Positions 56,096-64,000 of a DNA stretch of 64,000 bases are shown here, piece by piece (position 1 is the stretch's first letter; every line of letters starts with the position of its first letter). A program made the translations under genes and the position numbers. The notes beneath the pieces are model-generated. The model had not been told where the DNA came from. It worked only from the letters and a program-made list of their open reading frames with translations, and made no database searches. The DNA lies in NCBI RefSeq assembly GCF_000429065.1, contig NZ_AUBD01000010.1, forward strand, positions 62,001 through 126,000, given 5' to 3'. The stretch comes from Silanimonas lenta DSM 16282. Lineage in GTDB: Bacteria; Pseudomonadota; Gammaproteobacteria; Xanthomonadales; Xanthomonadaceae.

Positions 56096-58558
56096 TCACT
56101 GGCAGGCCTCGCAGCTTCCGGGGTTCTCGAGCGAGCAGGCCACCGCCGCGGTATCGGCGATGGGCGCGGCGGTGGCGCTGGCGGCCACGGTGGTCTTGGC
56201 GATCTTCGTCGCCGGCCGCGAGCGCAGGTAGTAGGTGGTCTTGAGCCCCTGCTTCCAGGCGTACATGTACATCGAGGAGAGCGCGCCGATGGTCGGGCTT
56301 TCCATGAACAGATTGAGCGAGGCGCTCTGGTCGATGTAGGGCCCGCGCGCCGCCTGCAGGTCGATCAGCGCCCGCATCGGCAGTTCCCAGGCAGTGCGGT
56401 AGACCCGGCGTAGCGCCTCCGGGATCTCCTCGATGCCGGCGATCGAGCCCTCGGCCTGCTTGATCCGGTCGCGGATCTCCGGCGTCCACAGGCCCAGCCG
56501 CTTCAGCTCCTCCACCAGGTGGCGGTTCACCTGCAGGAAATCGCCGGAGAGCGTTTCGCGCTTGAACAGATTGCTCACCTGCGGCTCGATGCACTCGTAG
56601 CAGCCGGCGATCGAGGCGATGGTGGCGGTGGGCGCGATCGCCACCAGCAGCGAGTTCCTCAGCCCATGGCGGGCGATGCGCTCCTTCAGCGCCTGCCAGC
56701 GCTCGGGCTGCTCCGGCACCACGCCCCAGAGGTCGAACTGCAGCCGCCCCTCGGCCGCATGGGTATCGGCGAAGGCCGGATGCGGGCCATGCGCCTCGGC
56801 AAGCTCGCAGCTCGCCGACAGCGCGTGGTAGTAGATCTCGGCGCTGATGCGGGTGGAGAGCGCCTTCGCCTCGGCTGAATCGAAGGGCAGGCGCAGGGCG
56901 AAGAACACGTCCTGCAGGCCCATCAGGCCAAGGCCCACCGGGCGCCACTGGGCGTTCGAGGCCGCGGCCTCGGGGATCGGGTAGAAGTTGAGGTCGATCA
57001 CCCGGTCGAGCTGGCGCACCGCCGCCCGTACGGTCTCGCCCAGGCGCTCGAAATCCACACCGTCCTCGCCGAGGTGCTGGGCCAGGTTCACCGAGCCCAG
57101 GTTGCACACGGCCGTGTGCCGGGCCGAAGTCACCTCGAGGATTTCGGTGCACAGGTTGGAGAGGTGCACTACGTGGCCGGGCTTCGCCGCCTGGTTGCAG
57201 GTGGCATTGGCGCGGTCCTTGAAGTTCATCCAGCCGTTCCCGGTCTGGGCCAGGGTGCGCATCATCCGCGCATAAAGATCGCGGGCCCGAACCTGCTTTC
57301 GCGCCAGGCCGCGGGCCTCGGCGCTCTCATAGGCGCGATCGAAGGCGGCGCCGTGCAGGTCCACCAGCTCCGGCACGTCGCTCGGATTGAACAGCGACCA
57401 GGCCGCATCGGCCTCCACTCGGCGCATGAACAGGTCGGGCACCCAGTGCGCGAGGTTGAGGTTGTGGGTGCGCCGGGCCTCGTCGCCGGTGTTGTCGCGC
57501 AGCTCGAGGAACTCCTCGATGTCGGCATGCCAGGTCTCGAGGTAGACGCAGGCCGCGCCCTTGCGCTTGCCGCCCTGGTTCACCGCCGCCACCGAGGCAT
57601 CCAGGGTCTTCAGCCAGGGCACGATGCCATTGGAGAGGCCATTGGTGCCGCGGATCAGGGCACCGCGTGAGCGGATGCGGCTGAAGCCAAGACCGATGCC
57701 ACCAGCGAACTTCGACAGCCGCGCCACGTCGGTGTAGGCCTTGTAGATGCCTTCCAGCGAATCCTCGGGCGAATCCAGCAAAAAGCAGCTGGAGAGCTGC
57801 TCGTGGCGGGTGCCGCTGTTGAACAGGGTGGGCGAGCTCGGCAGGTATTCCAGCCGCGCCATGCGCCCGTAGAGCTCCACCGCCTCGGCCACCGAGGTGG
57901 CGAGCGCCGAGGCGATGCGCAGGAAGAACTGCTGCGGGGTCTCGATGACCAGCCGGGTCTGCGGATGGCGCAGGAGGTAGCGGTCGTAGACCGTGCGCAG
58001 GCCGAAATAGTCGAAGCGGCGGTCGTGCTCGCGGTCGAGGGTGTCGTTGAGCTTGCGCGCATTGGCCTGCACGAAGCCGAGCAGGCGCTCGTTGACGAGG
58101 CCGAGCTCGGCGCCGCGCTGCACGCTCTGCGAGAAGGCATGGATGCCCTGCCCCGCCACCTCCTTCTCGATCACCCCGGAGAGCAGGCGGGCGGCGAGGC
58201 GGCCGTATTCCGGTTCCTCGGCGGTGAGCAGGGCGGCGGTGCGGATCGAGAGCTCGTCGAGCTCGCGGGTGCTCGCGCCGTCGTAGAGGCCGGAGATGGT
58301 GCGGGTGGCCACGCGCATCGGGTCGACGGCATGCAGGCCATCCGCGCAGCGCATCACCGCCCGCACGATCTTGTTGAGATCGACCGGCTCGCGGCGGCCG
58401 TCGCGCTTGGTGACGGTCATCACCGGGGCGTGGTGCGGCGGACGCAGGTCGAAGCCCGGGGCTGCGGCGGGGACGGCCGCGGCAGGGCGCGGGGTGGAAT
58501 CGGCAGGACGCAGGGATGCGTCGCGGGCGGCTTCGGCCGCTTCGGGATGGATGCTCAT
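56096..58558 (-). CDS. nrdA: Class Ia ribonucleotide reductase, alpha subunit
   Basis: Catalytic subunit that makes deoxyribonucleotides aerobically. In 820 residues: an N-terminal Ala/Pro-rich leader, the ATP-cone (VMTVTKRDGRREPVDLNKIV), Cys258 in LSSCFLLDSPEDSLEG, the radical-site cysteines in NLCTEILEV and TAVCNLGSVNLAQ, the Tyr pair in LKTTYYLRSR, and the C-terminal redox CEAC. ATG at 58558 has GGAG ten bases upstream. A cobalamin riboswitch heads the transcript, implying that a B12-dependent class II reductase (nrdJ), if present elsewhere, takes over when B12 is available. Confidence 0.98.
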   Translation of the reverse strand: MSIHPEAAEAARDASLRPADSTPRPAAAVPAAAPGFDLRPPHHAPVMTVTKRDGRREPVDLNKIVRAVMRCADGLHAVDPMRVATRTISGLYDGASTRELDELSIRTAALLTAEEPEYGRLAARLLSGVIEKEVAGQGIHAFSQSVQRGAELGLVNERLLGFVQANARKLNDTLDREHDRRFDYFGLRTVYDRYLLRHPQTRLVIETPQQFFLRIASALATSVAEAVELYGRMARLEYLPSSPTLFNSGTRHEQLSSCFLLDSPEDSLEGIYKAYTDVARLSKFAGGIGLGFSRIRSRGALIRGTNGLSNGIVPWLKTLDASVAAVNQGGKRKGAACVYLETWHADIEEFLELRDNTGDEARRTHNLNLAHWVPDLFMRRVEADAAWSLFNPSDVPELVDLHGAAFDRAYESAEARGLARKQVRARDLYARMMRTLAQTGNGWMNFKDRANATCNQAAKPGHVVHLSNLCTEILEVTSARHTAVCNLGSVNLAQHLGEDGVDFERLGETVRAAVRQLDRVIDLNFYPIPEAAASNAQWRPVGLGLMGLQDVFFALRLPFDSAEAKALSTRISAEIYYHALSASCELAEAHGPHPAFADTHAAEGRLQFDLWGVVPEQPERWQALKERIARHGLRNSLLVAIAPTATIASIAGCYECIEPQVSNLFKRETLSGDFLQVNRHLVEELKRLGLWTPEIRDRIKQAEGSIAGIEEIPEALRRVYRTAWELPMRALIDLQAARGPYIDQSASLNLFMESPTIGALSSMYMYAWKQGLKTTYYLRSRPATKIAKTTVAASATAAPIADTAAVACSLENPGSCEACQ

Positions 58559-58749
58559 CGCGTGGGAACTCCGTGGTCGACGCACGGGCCGCCGCCCCTC
58601 CCTCGGGAGCGACGCGCGGGAACGAAATCGGCAGGCGCCGGAGCGCGGAACGGGCCGCCCCGACTGGATGCCGGCGTCGCCCCCGCGGGCGACAGGCCCT
58701 TCGCCGGGCCCGGATCACCGCACGCCACGCGCTGTGCTTCGCGCGGCGG
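58559..58749 (-). promoter_or_regulatory. Expression platform/leader between the riboswitch and nrdA
   Basis: 191 bases without a gene. The plainest structure is GTCGCCC-CCGC-GGGCGAC at 58676-58693, a seven-base-pair hairpin with a four-base loop. No T-run follows. The nrdA ribosome-binding site GGAG lies at the downstream end. Confidence 0.5.
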
Positions 58750-58929
58750 GTCGGCAGGTCTTCGGGCTCGCGGACACGGACGGCATGGCCGTCCCCCTAC
58801 TGGCCGTCGCTTCCCGGGGGATGAGTTCCCCAGTGCCTTGACGGCGGTCGTTTCCACATACCGCTGCGGGGCAGCCCCGGATTCGCACCGGGTTCCCTTT
58901 TCATCCCGGACGCGAGTCCGGGAACCGAC
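58750..58929 (-). ncRNA. Cobalamin riboswitch upstream of nrdA
   Basis: On the minus strand all class elements are seen: outer stem GTCGG/CCGAC, AAAAGGGAACCCGGTGCGA, CCGGGGCTGCCCCGCAGCGG, the core AGGCACTGGGG, CGGGAAGCG with GCCAGTAGG and the B12-box AGCCCGAAGACCTGCC. The aptamer ends 191 bases before nrdA. B12-bound repression of class Ia reductase is the expected effect. Confidence 0.93.
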
Positions 58930-58935
58930 AACCCC

Positions 58936-58964
58936 AGCCTATTGAGGCAGGTCCGCCGAGTCAA
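58936..58964 (-). promoter_or_regulatory. Sigma-70-type promoter of the nrdA riboswitch transcript
   Basis: On the minus strand TTGACT (58964-58959), a 17-base spacer and TAGGCT (58941-58936) place the start at or near the 5' end of the riboswitch. Layout and hexamers parallel the metE promoter. Confidence 0.65.
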
Positions 58965-59004
58965 CCCAAGATCTTGTGGTTCCCCATGATTCTAGGGGCC
59001 AGGC

Positions 59005-59424
59005 TCAGGGGCGCGGCGGCGGCGTGCCGGGCGCTCTCACGCCCCCGGGCGCGCCCTGCGCCGGCAGCGCGGGTTGCGCCGCCTCGCCGGCGGCCGGCCG
59101 CGGTCTGGCCCAGCGGGCGAAGCTGCGCCGCGGTCCCGGCGCCATGCCGCCCCCCGATACTGCGCCGGAAGCGGCCGGCACGGGAGCGCTGGCCGGCGGG
59201 GTTTCCGGCGGCGGCGCGTCCTCGCGGCCATCCAGGGGCGTTCCACGGTGCAGGCCGGCGAACAGCGCCGAGACCGGGCCGCAGCCATGGGAGAGCCCGT
59301 CGAGTTCGCAGGCCGGGGCCGGCCCCGCGCCTCCGAGCGCCACGGCGAGCACCAGACCCGGCAGACGGCGGCGGCCCGCCGGGGCCGGGCAGGGCGGCAT
59401 CACGGGCATCGCGCGCCGGCGCAC
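59005..59424 (-). CDS. Small hypothetical exported protein, last gene of the zinc operon
   Basis: A possible 139-residue protein starting with GTG four bases after the DUF3299 stop, or with ATG at 59409. It has a basic start and a hydrophobic stretch (LPGLVLAVALGGAGPAPA), then CELDGLSHGCGPVSALFAGL and a Pro/Ala/Arg-rich end. No family is recognised. Support comes from position and a signal-like N-terminus only; it could be a chance open frame in GC-rich DNA. Confidence 0.4.
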   Translation of the reverse strand: MRRRAMPVMPPCPAPAGRRRLPGLVLAVALGGAGPAPACELDGLSHGCGPVSALFAGLHRGTPLDGREDAPPPETPPASAPVPAASGAVSGGGMAPGPRRSFARWARPRPAAGEAAQPALPAQGAPGGVRAPGTPPPRP

Positions 59425-59428
59425 GGCC

Positions 59429-59980
59429 TTACTCGGTCATCAGCTCGAGGCGCTCCAGGTCCATGGCATAGGCGGAAGTGGCCATGGCATTGGAGACGAG
59501 CTCGGTACGCAGGGTGCCGTGCACCCAGTAGGCGTCCCAGAGCTGCCCGAGTTCGACCGGATGCTTGGGCTTGATGTAGATGAGCTGGTTCGGCGGCGGC
59601 GGCGGCACGTGGATGCAGGCGCCGAAATACGGCACCAGGAACATCTCGGTGACGCGCTGCTGGTCGTCGAAGGCGATCGGCACGAGGTAGCCCGGCACCT
59701 TGCCGCGCACGCCGTTCATCGCGGGCACCGTCTTGGTGCTGCTCATCACCTGCGGCATCTGCATCTGCCCGCTGTGATCGATCTCGGGCATCTCCTCCAG
59801 CGCCTTGAGGTCCTCCGGCGGCAGCAGCTCGAGCCAGTCGATCTCGCGCACCGCGGCATCGGCGGCGAGCCCGTCGCCGGGGCGGGCCGCCTGCGCGAGC
59901 GCGGCGGGCGGCAGGGAGGCGCCGAGCAGCAGCGCGGCGGCGAGGACGGATGCGGCGGAAAGGGCGAACGGCAGGCGCAT
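59429..59980 (-). CDS. DUF3299 exported protein of a metal-uptake operon
   Basis: 183 residues with a signal peptide (SAASVLAAALLLGASLPPAA, ending ALAQA). The mature protein shows IDWLELLPPEDLKALEEMP, KVPGYLVPIAFDDQQRVTEM and the family hallmark FLVPYFGACIHVPPPPPNQ, then LIYIKPKHPVELG. Function is unknown; DUF3299 genes commonly accompany FtsX-type ABC systems. It starts 17 bases after the permease stop. Confidence 0.88.
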   Translation of the reverse strand: MRLPFALSAASVLAAALLLGASLPPAALAQAARPGDGLAADAAVREIDWLELLPPEDLKALEEMPEIDHSGQMQMPQVMSSTKTVPAMNGVRGKVPGYLVPIAFDDQQRVTEMFLVPYFGACIHVPPPPPNQLIYIKPKHPVELGQLWDAYWVHGTLRTELVSNAMATSAYAMDLERLELMTE

Positions 59981-59997
59981 GGGTGGGTCCGGGTGGA

Positions 59998-61256
59998 TCA
60001 GCGGTCGACGGCCACGCCGTCCTGCAGGGAGCGCAGGTAGGCGAGCGCCGCGGGAATCAGGCCGAGCAGGATACCGCCGAACCAGATGCCGGCGAGCAGG
60101 GCCCACTCCGAGGGGCGCGGCCAGCCGGGGGCGAAGAACAGGCCGTAGCGGGCCTCCAGCCAGGGCGAGAGGGCAGCGAGCCCGCCCTGCAGCAGCAGCA
60201 GGCCGAGCAGCAGGCCCAGGCCGGTGAGCAGGGCCGCCTCGGCCAGTAGCAGGGCGAAGACGTGGCGCGGCCCGGCGCCCACGGCACGCAGCAGGGCCAT
60301 CTCGCGCCGGCGTTCCTTCAGGGTGGAGAGGATGGTGGTGAGCAGCACCATCAGGGCCGCCAGCACCGCCACCCCGGCAGCCACCAGCAGGGCGCGCTCG
60401 ACCCCGTGCATCAGGCCCCAGAGCTGGGCCAGGGCCACGCCGGGCAGCACGGCGATCAGCGGCTCGCCGCGGTACTCGTTCACCACCCGCTGCACGGTGA
60501 AGGTCTCGAGCCGCGAGTCGAGGCCGACGAACACCGCGGTGACCGACTTCGGCTTCAGCAGCTCCGGCGGGATGCGCGCCGGATCCACGGCGCCGCGGCG
60601 CATCGGCACGCCGCCGCGCCAGTTGAGATGGATGGCCTCGATGGCCTCGAGCGAGACGTAGACGCCCTGGTCGATGGGGGTGCCGGTGCGGGCGAGGATG
60701 CCGACCACGCGGAAGGGCTGGTCCTCGTGCCTGTGCGCCGCCACCCGGGCGGTGCCGTGGGCGAGCACGATCTCGTCGCCGAGGGCGTGGCGCAGGCCCT
60801 CGGCCACGTCGGCGCCGAGCACGGCATCGTGCAGGCCGGCGAAGGCCCGTCCCTCGCGGAAGGGAAGGCCGCGCCGCTCGGCATAGCCCATGTGCTCGAA
60901 GTAGGCCGGCGTGGTGCCCACCACCCGGTAGCCGCGGTAGGAATCACCAAGGCTGATCGGCACCGTCCAGGCCACCGGTGGCAGGGCCTTCAGCTTCTCG
61001 TAGGTGTCCCACTGCAGGTTGGCGGTGGGTTCACCCAGGTGGAACACCGAGTAGAGCAGCAGCTGCACCGGGTGCGAGCGCGCGCCGACGATCAGGTCGG
61101 TGCCTGAGACCGAGCGCAGGAAGCTCTCGCGAGCCTCCTGGCGCACCCGCTCGATGCCCAGCATCAGCAGCACCGAGAGCCCGAGGGTGAGCACGGTGAG
61201 CAGCACCGTGGCCCGGCGGTTCCTCAGGCTGGCCCAGGCGAGACCGACAAGGCCGC

Positions 61257-61260
<4 letters not shown>
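59998..61260 (-). CDS. FtsX/MacB-type ABC transporter permease
   Basis: A 420-residue permease with one N-terminal helix (RATVLLTVLTLGLSVLLMLG), a long extracytoplasmic MacB-type domain, and three C-terminal helices (AALMVLLTTILSTLKER region, FALLLAEAALLTGLGLLLGL, LLAGIWFGGILLGLIPAALA) with the coupling segment ERRREMALLRAVGAGPRHVF. Overlaps the ATPase gene by four bases. Together with the ZrgA-like protein it probably forms an energised envelope complex for zinc; this is inferred from operon content. Confidence 0.9.
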
Positions 61261-61951
<691 letters not shown>

Positions 61952-61955
<4 letters not shown>

Positions 61956-62512
61956 GGACGCAGCACGAGGCGCGGCTGGGCCGGGCCGAGGCTGGCGGCG
62001 CGGGCGCCGCTGGCATCGATCAGCTGCACGCGGACCGACTCGATCGCCGGGAAGGCGGCGAACAGGCCAGTGTCGATGGCGCGCAGGGCCTCGGGGTTGC
62101 GGCACTGGAAGCGGTAGCGCACCCGCCAGTCGCCGTGCGTCTTCTCCTGCGCCTGCCCATCGCCGTGCTCATGACCGTGCCCGTGCGCATGGGCCTTCGC
62201 CGGGCCGCCCTCGGGCGTGCCGGGCACCTCGAGCACCGGGGCCTCGGCCACGCAGCCGGCGGCCACGTTGAACTGCCACAACCGGGCGTGGTCGAGCAGG
62301 GCCCGGCGGGCGGCCTCCAGCCTGGCCTTCTCCGCCTCGTCGCGCGGCGCCCGCTCGAAGCCGACGAGGTCGTGCGCCGTGGCCTCGAGATCCAGCTGCA
62401 GGCGCCCGCCGTCGAGGGCCACGTCGAGCAGGGCGAGGCCGTGCACATGGGCGGAGGCGGCGGGCAGGGCCAGCAGGGCGGCGAGGGCGAGCGCGGTCGG
62501 CGTGCGGGGCAT
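61952..62512 (-). CDS. ZrgA-like zinc-uptake protein (DUF2796)
   Basis: A 186-residue exported protein with signal LALAALLALPAASA followed at once by HVHGLALLDVALDGGRLQLD, the DUF2796 start. Further landmarks are ATAHDLVGFERAPRDEAEKA, a His-rich loop (HAHGHGHEHGDGQ) likely to bind zinc, WRVRYRFQCRNPEAL and LFAAFPAIESVRVQLID. Homologues act in zinc acquisition in Vibrio (ZrgA). A near-consensus Zur box lies 25 bases before the start. First gene of the operon. Confidence 0.9.
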
Positions 62513-62537
62513 GGGCGACAGGAAACGGCAAAAGAGG

Positions 62538-62550
62538 GTTACACCATAAC
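62538..62550 (-). promoter_or_regulatory. Zur box overlapping the zrgA-like operon promoter
   Basis: GTTATGGTGTAAC on the minus strand fits the core GTTATA-N-TATAAC at 10 of 12 fixed positions, with perfect outer GTTA/TAAC arms. It contains TATGGT, a possible -10. Repression by zinc-loaded Zur is inferred. Confidence 0.55.
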
Positions 62551-62635
62551 GAGGCGCTGTCGGCAGCGCATGAACCGGAGCGTAGCCGGGGGCGATGCCT
62601 GCGATACTCCGCGCCCCGCCCCGCCCTGCCCGACG

Positions 62636-63496
62636 ATGACGCTGCGCGATGCCGCCCTGCTGGTCCTGCTCGCCGCGATCTGGGGCAGCTCCTTCCTGTT
62701 CATGCGGCTGGCCGGGCCGGAGCTGGGCGCGGCACCGCTCGCCTGGCTGCGGGTCACGGTGGCGGCGGCCTTCCTCGGCGCCCTGCTGCTCGCCCGCCGC
62801 GAAGCCCCGGATCTTGCCGGGCGCTGGCGGCCCATGGCGCTGATGGGGCTCACCAACACCGCCGCGCCCTTCCTGCTGCTGACCTGGGCCACGGTGCAGC
62901 TCAGCGCCGGCTACGGCGCCCTGCTGAACGCCACCACCCCGCTCTGGGGCGCGCTGCTCGGTACACTGTTCTTCGGGCTGCGGGCCGGGCGCGCCCTGCT
63001 CGGCGGCCTTGTGCTCGGCTTCCTCGGCGTGGCCCTGCTGGTCGTGGGCAAGCTCGACGAACTCGGGCCCAAGGCCGTGCTGCCAGTGCTGGCCGGCCTG
63101 CTCGCCACCGCCTGCTACGGCCATGCCGCGCACTTCGCCCGCAGCGGCTTTCCCGGCCTCGGGCCACTCGGGCTGGCCTTCGGCAGCCAGCTGCTCGCCA
63201 GCCTGTGGCTGGCGCCCGCAGCCTTCGCCGCCTGGCCGGCACAGCCCCCCTCGCTGCTTGCCTGGGCCAGTGTGGCCGTGCTCGGCATCGTCTGCACGGC
63301 CCTGGCCTACCTCATCTATTTCGGGCTGATCCGCCGCATCGGCCCCACCCGCGCCACCACCGTCACCTACCTCGCCCCGGTCTTCGGGGTGGGCTGGGGC
63401 GTGGGCCTGCTGGGCGAGCCGCTCACCCTGCCGATGCTGCTCGGCGGCGCAGTGGTGCTGGCCGGGGTGGCGGTGGCGGCGCGCCCAGCACGCTGA
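62636..63496 (+). CDS. EamA/DMT-family transporter
   Basis: A 286-residue membrane protein with ten hydrophobic helices in two EamA repeats. The start LVLLAAIWGSSFLFMRLAGP and the repeat segments NATTPLWGALLGTLFFGLRA and VTYLAPVFGVGWGVGLLGEP are diagnostic. The substrate cannot be predicted. GATACT at 62603-62608 may be its -10. It diverges from the zinc operon, sharing an intergenic region of about 123 bases. Confidence 0.92.
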   Translation: MTLRDAALLVLLAAIWGSSFLFMRLAGPELGAAPLAWLRVTVAAAFLGALLLARREAPDLAGRWRPMALMGLTNTAAPFLLLTWATVQLSAGYGALLNATTPLWGALLGTLFFGLRAGRALLGGLVLGFLGVALLVVGKLDELGPKAVLPVLAGLLATACYGHAAHFARSGFPGLGPLGLAFGSQLLASLWLAPAAFAAWPAQPPSLLAWASVAVLGIVCTALAYLIYFGLIRRIGPTRATTVTYLAPVFGVGWGVGLLGEPLTLPMLLGGAVVLAGVAVAARPAR

Positions 63497-63529
63497 GCCC
63501 GGTCGACCAGCACGGGGCGTTCCCGACGA

Positions 63530-64000
63530 TCAGCCGGCGTCGCCCTCGACGCGGTTGCGCCCGCTCTGCTTGGCCCGGTACAGGGCAGCATCGGCGCGGG
63601 CCAGCAAGGCCGCCACGCCGGCCGAGCCACCGGGGTCGCCCGGGCGCAGCACGGCATAGCCGAAGCTCGCCGTAACCGGCAACGCACCGGCGGCAGTCTC
63701 CACCGGGGTTTCGGCCAGCAGGCTGCGCAGGCGCTCGGCCACGGCCGCCGCCTCGGCGGCATCGGCGCCGGGCACCAGCATCACGAACTCCTCGCCGCCG
63801 TGGCGCGCCACCATGTCGCCACCGCGCAGCTGCGAGGCGAGCCGCCGCCCCACCTCCACCAGCACCTCGTCGCCCACCGCATGCCCATGGGTGTCGTTCA
63901 CCTGCTTGAAGCGGTCGAGATCCACGAAGACCAGAGCCAGCGGCTTGCCCAGGGCCTGCGCCTCGTCGATACGGCGCGGCAGCACCGGGGCCATGGCGCG
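63530..64000 (-). CDS. GGDEF diguanylate-cyclase domain protein (5' part beyond window)
   Basis: The C-terminal GGDEF domain only: LVFVDLDRFKQVNDTHGHAV, then the active-site loop ARHGGEEFVML and SFGYAVLRPG with YRAKQSGRNRVE at the end. GGEEF is an active-type signature, so synthesis of cyclic di-GMP is likely. No inhibitory RxxD four residues or so before the loop is evident. The N-terminal sensory part lies beyond base 64000. Confidence 0.93.
   Translation of the reverse strand, partial: RAMAPVLPRRIDEAQALGKPLALVFVDLDRFKQVNDTHGHAVGDEVLVEVGRRLASQLRGGDMVARHGGEEFVMLVPGADAAEAAAVAERLRSLLAETPVETAAGALPVTASFGYAVLRPGDPGGSAGVAALLARADAALYRAKQSGRNRVEGDAG

Overview
The window is high-GC chromosomal DNA with dense, short-gapped housekeeping genes. 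The gene content and the order ruvC-ruvA-ruvB-ybgC-tolQRAB-pal-cpoB-queE-queC-tRNA-Lys suggest a gammaproteobacterium of the Xanthomonadales/Lysobacterales group. The assignment rests on recognised gene order, TonB receptor style, a Grx4-A-type-rhodanese fusion and TACAAT/TAGNNT type -10 boxes, not on a database search. No phage, integrase, IS transposase, CRISPR array or rRNA operon was seen. Reading frames are very open on both strands because of the codon bias, so many long antisense frames are spurious.

Layout. 1-5.3 kb (minus): the 5' part of aceE, a universal stress protein with an FNR-type palindrome upstream, and the hybrid malic enzyme maeB. 5.4-8.1 kb (minus): a SpoIIE-phosphatase/kinase sensor overlapping a STAS antagonist (a partner-switching pair). 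8.2-13.1 kb: a QEGLA-motif protein, rsgA (minus), a DUF4345 membrane protein, an alaA-type aminotransferase and a GDSL hydrolase. 13.2-19.2 kb: gltB-gltD. 19.3-24.4 kb: the triple-domain glutaredoxin, a small lipoprotein, amn (minus) and two overlapping secreted amidohydrolases, the second lacking the HxH metal motif; its 3' end overlaps tRNA-Lys on the other strand.

24.4-39.5 kb is one long run of minus-strand genes. In transcription order it reads ABC-F ATPase, fmdB-like protein, aspS, alpha/beta hydrolase, yebC, ruvC, ruvA, ruvB, ybgC, tolQ, tolR, tolA, tolB, pal, cpoB, queE, queC, tRNA-Lys. It combines Holliday-junction resolution, the Tol-Pal envelope machine and 7-deazaguanine synthesis. 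A polypurine tract separates ruvC from ruvA.

39.6-48.8 kb: a TonB-dependent receptor, a photolyase/cryptochrome (minus, overlapping tail to tail), a large beta-propeller amidohydrolase, and two tandem periplasmic solute-binding-type proteins. 48.9-51.3 kb: tex.

51.3-59.0 kb is the most interesting part. Two cobalamin riboswitches face each other across 7.5 kb. One, with its own promoter, leads metE plus a YciA-like thioesterase (plus strand). The other, with a near-identical promoter, leads nrdA-nrdB (minus strand). Both target the B12-independent member of an isozyme pair. Between nrdA and nrdB, antisense to both, sits a four-helix-bundle (S23/IVP family) gene framed by CT-rich inverted repeats. 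One repeat arm now encodes residues 4-12 of NrdB, and nrdB and the inserted gene start head to head across a palindromic ribosome-binding site.

59.0-64 kb: a probable zinc-uptake operon (ZrgA/DUF2796, ABC ATPase, FtsX-like permease, DUF3299 and a small hypothetical) behind a near-consensus Zur box, a divergent EamA transporter, and the 3' part of a GGDEF protein.
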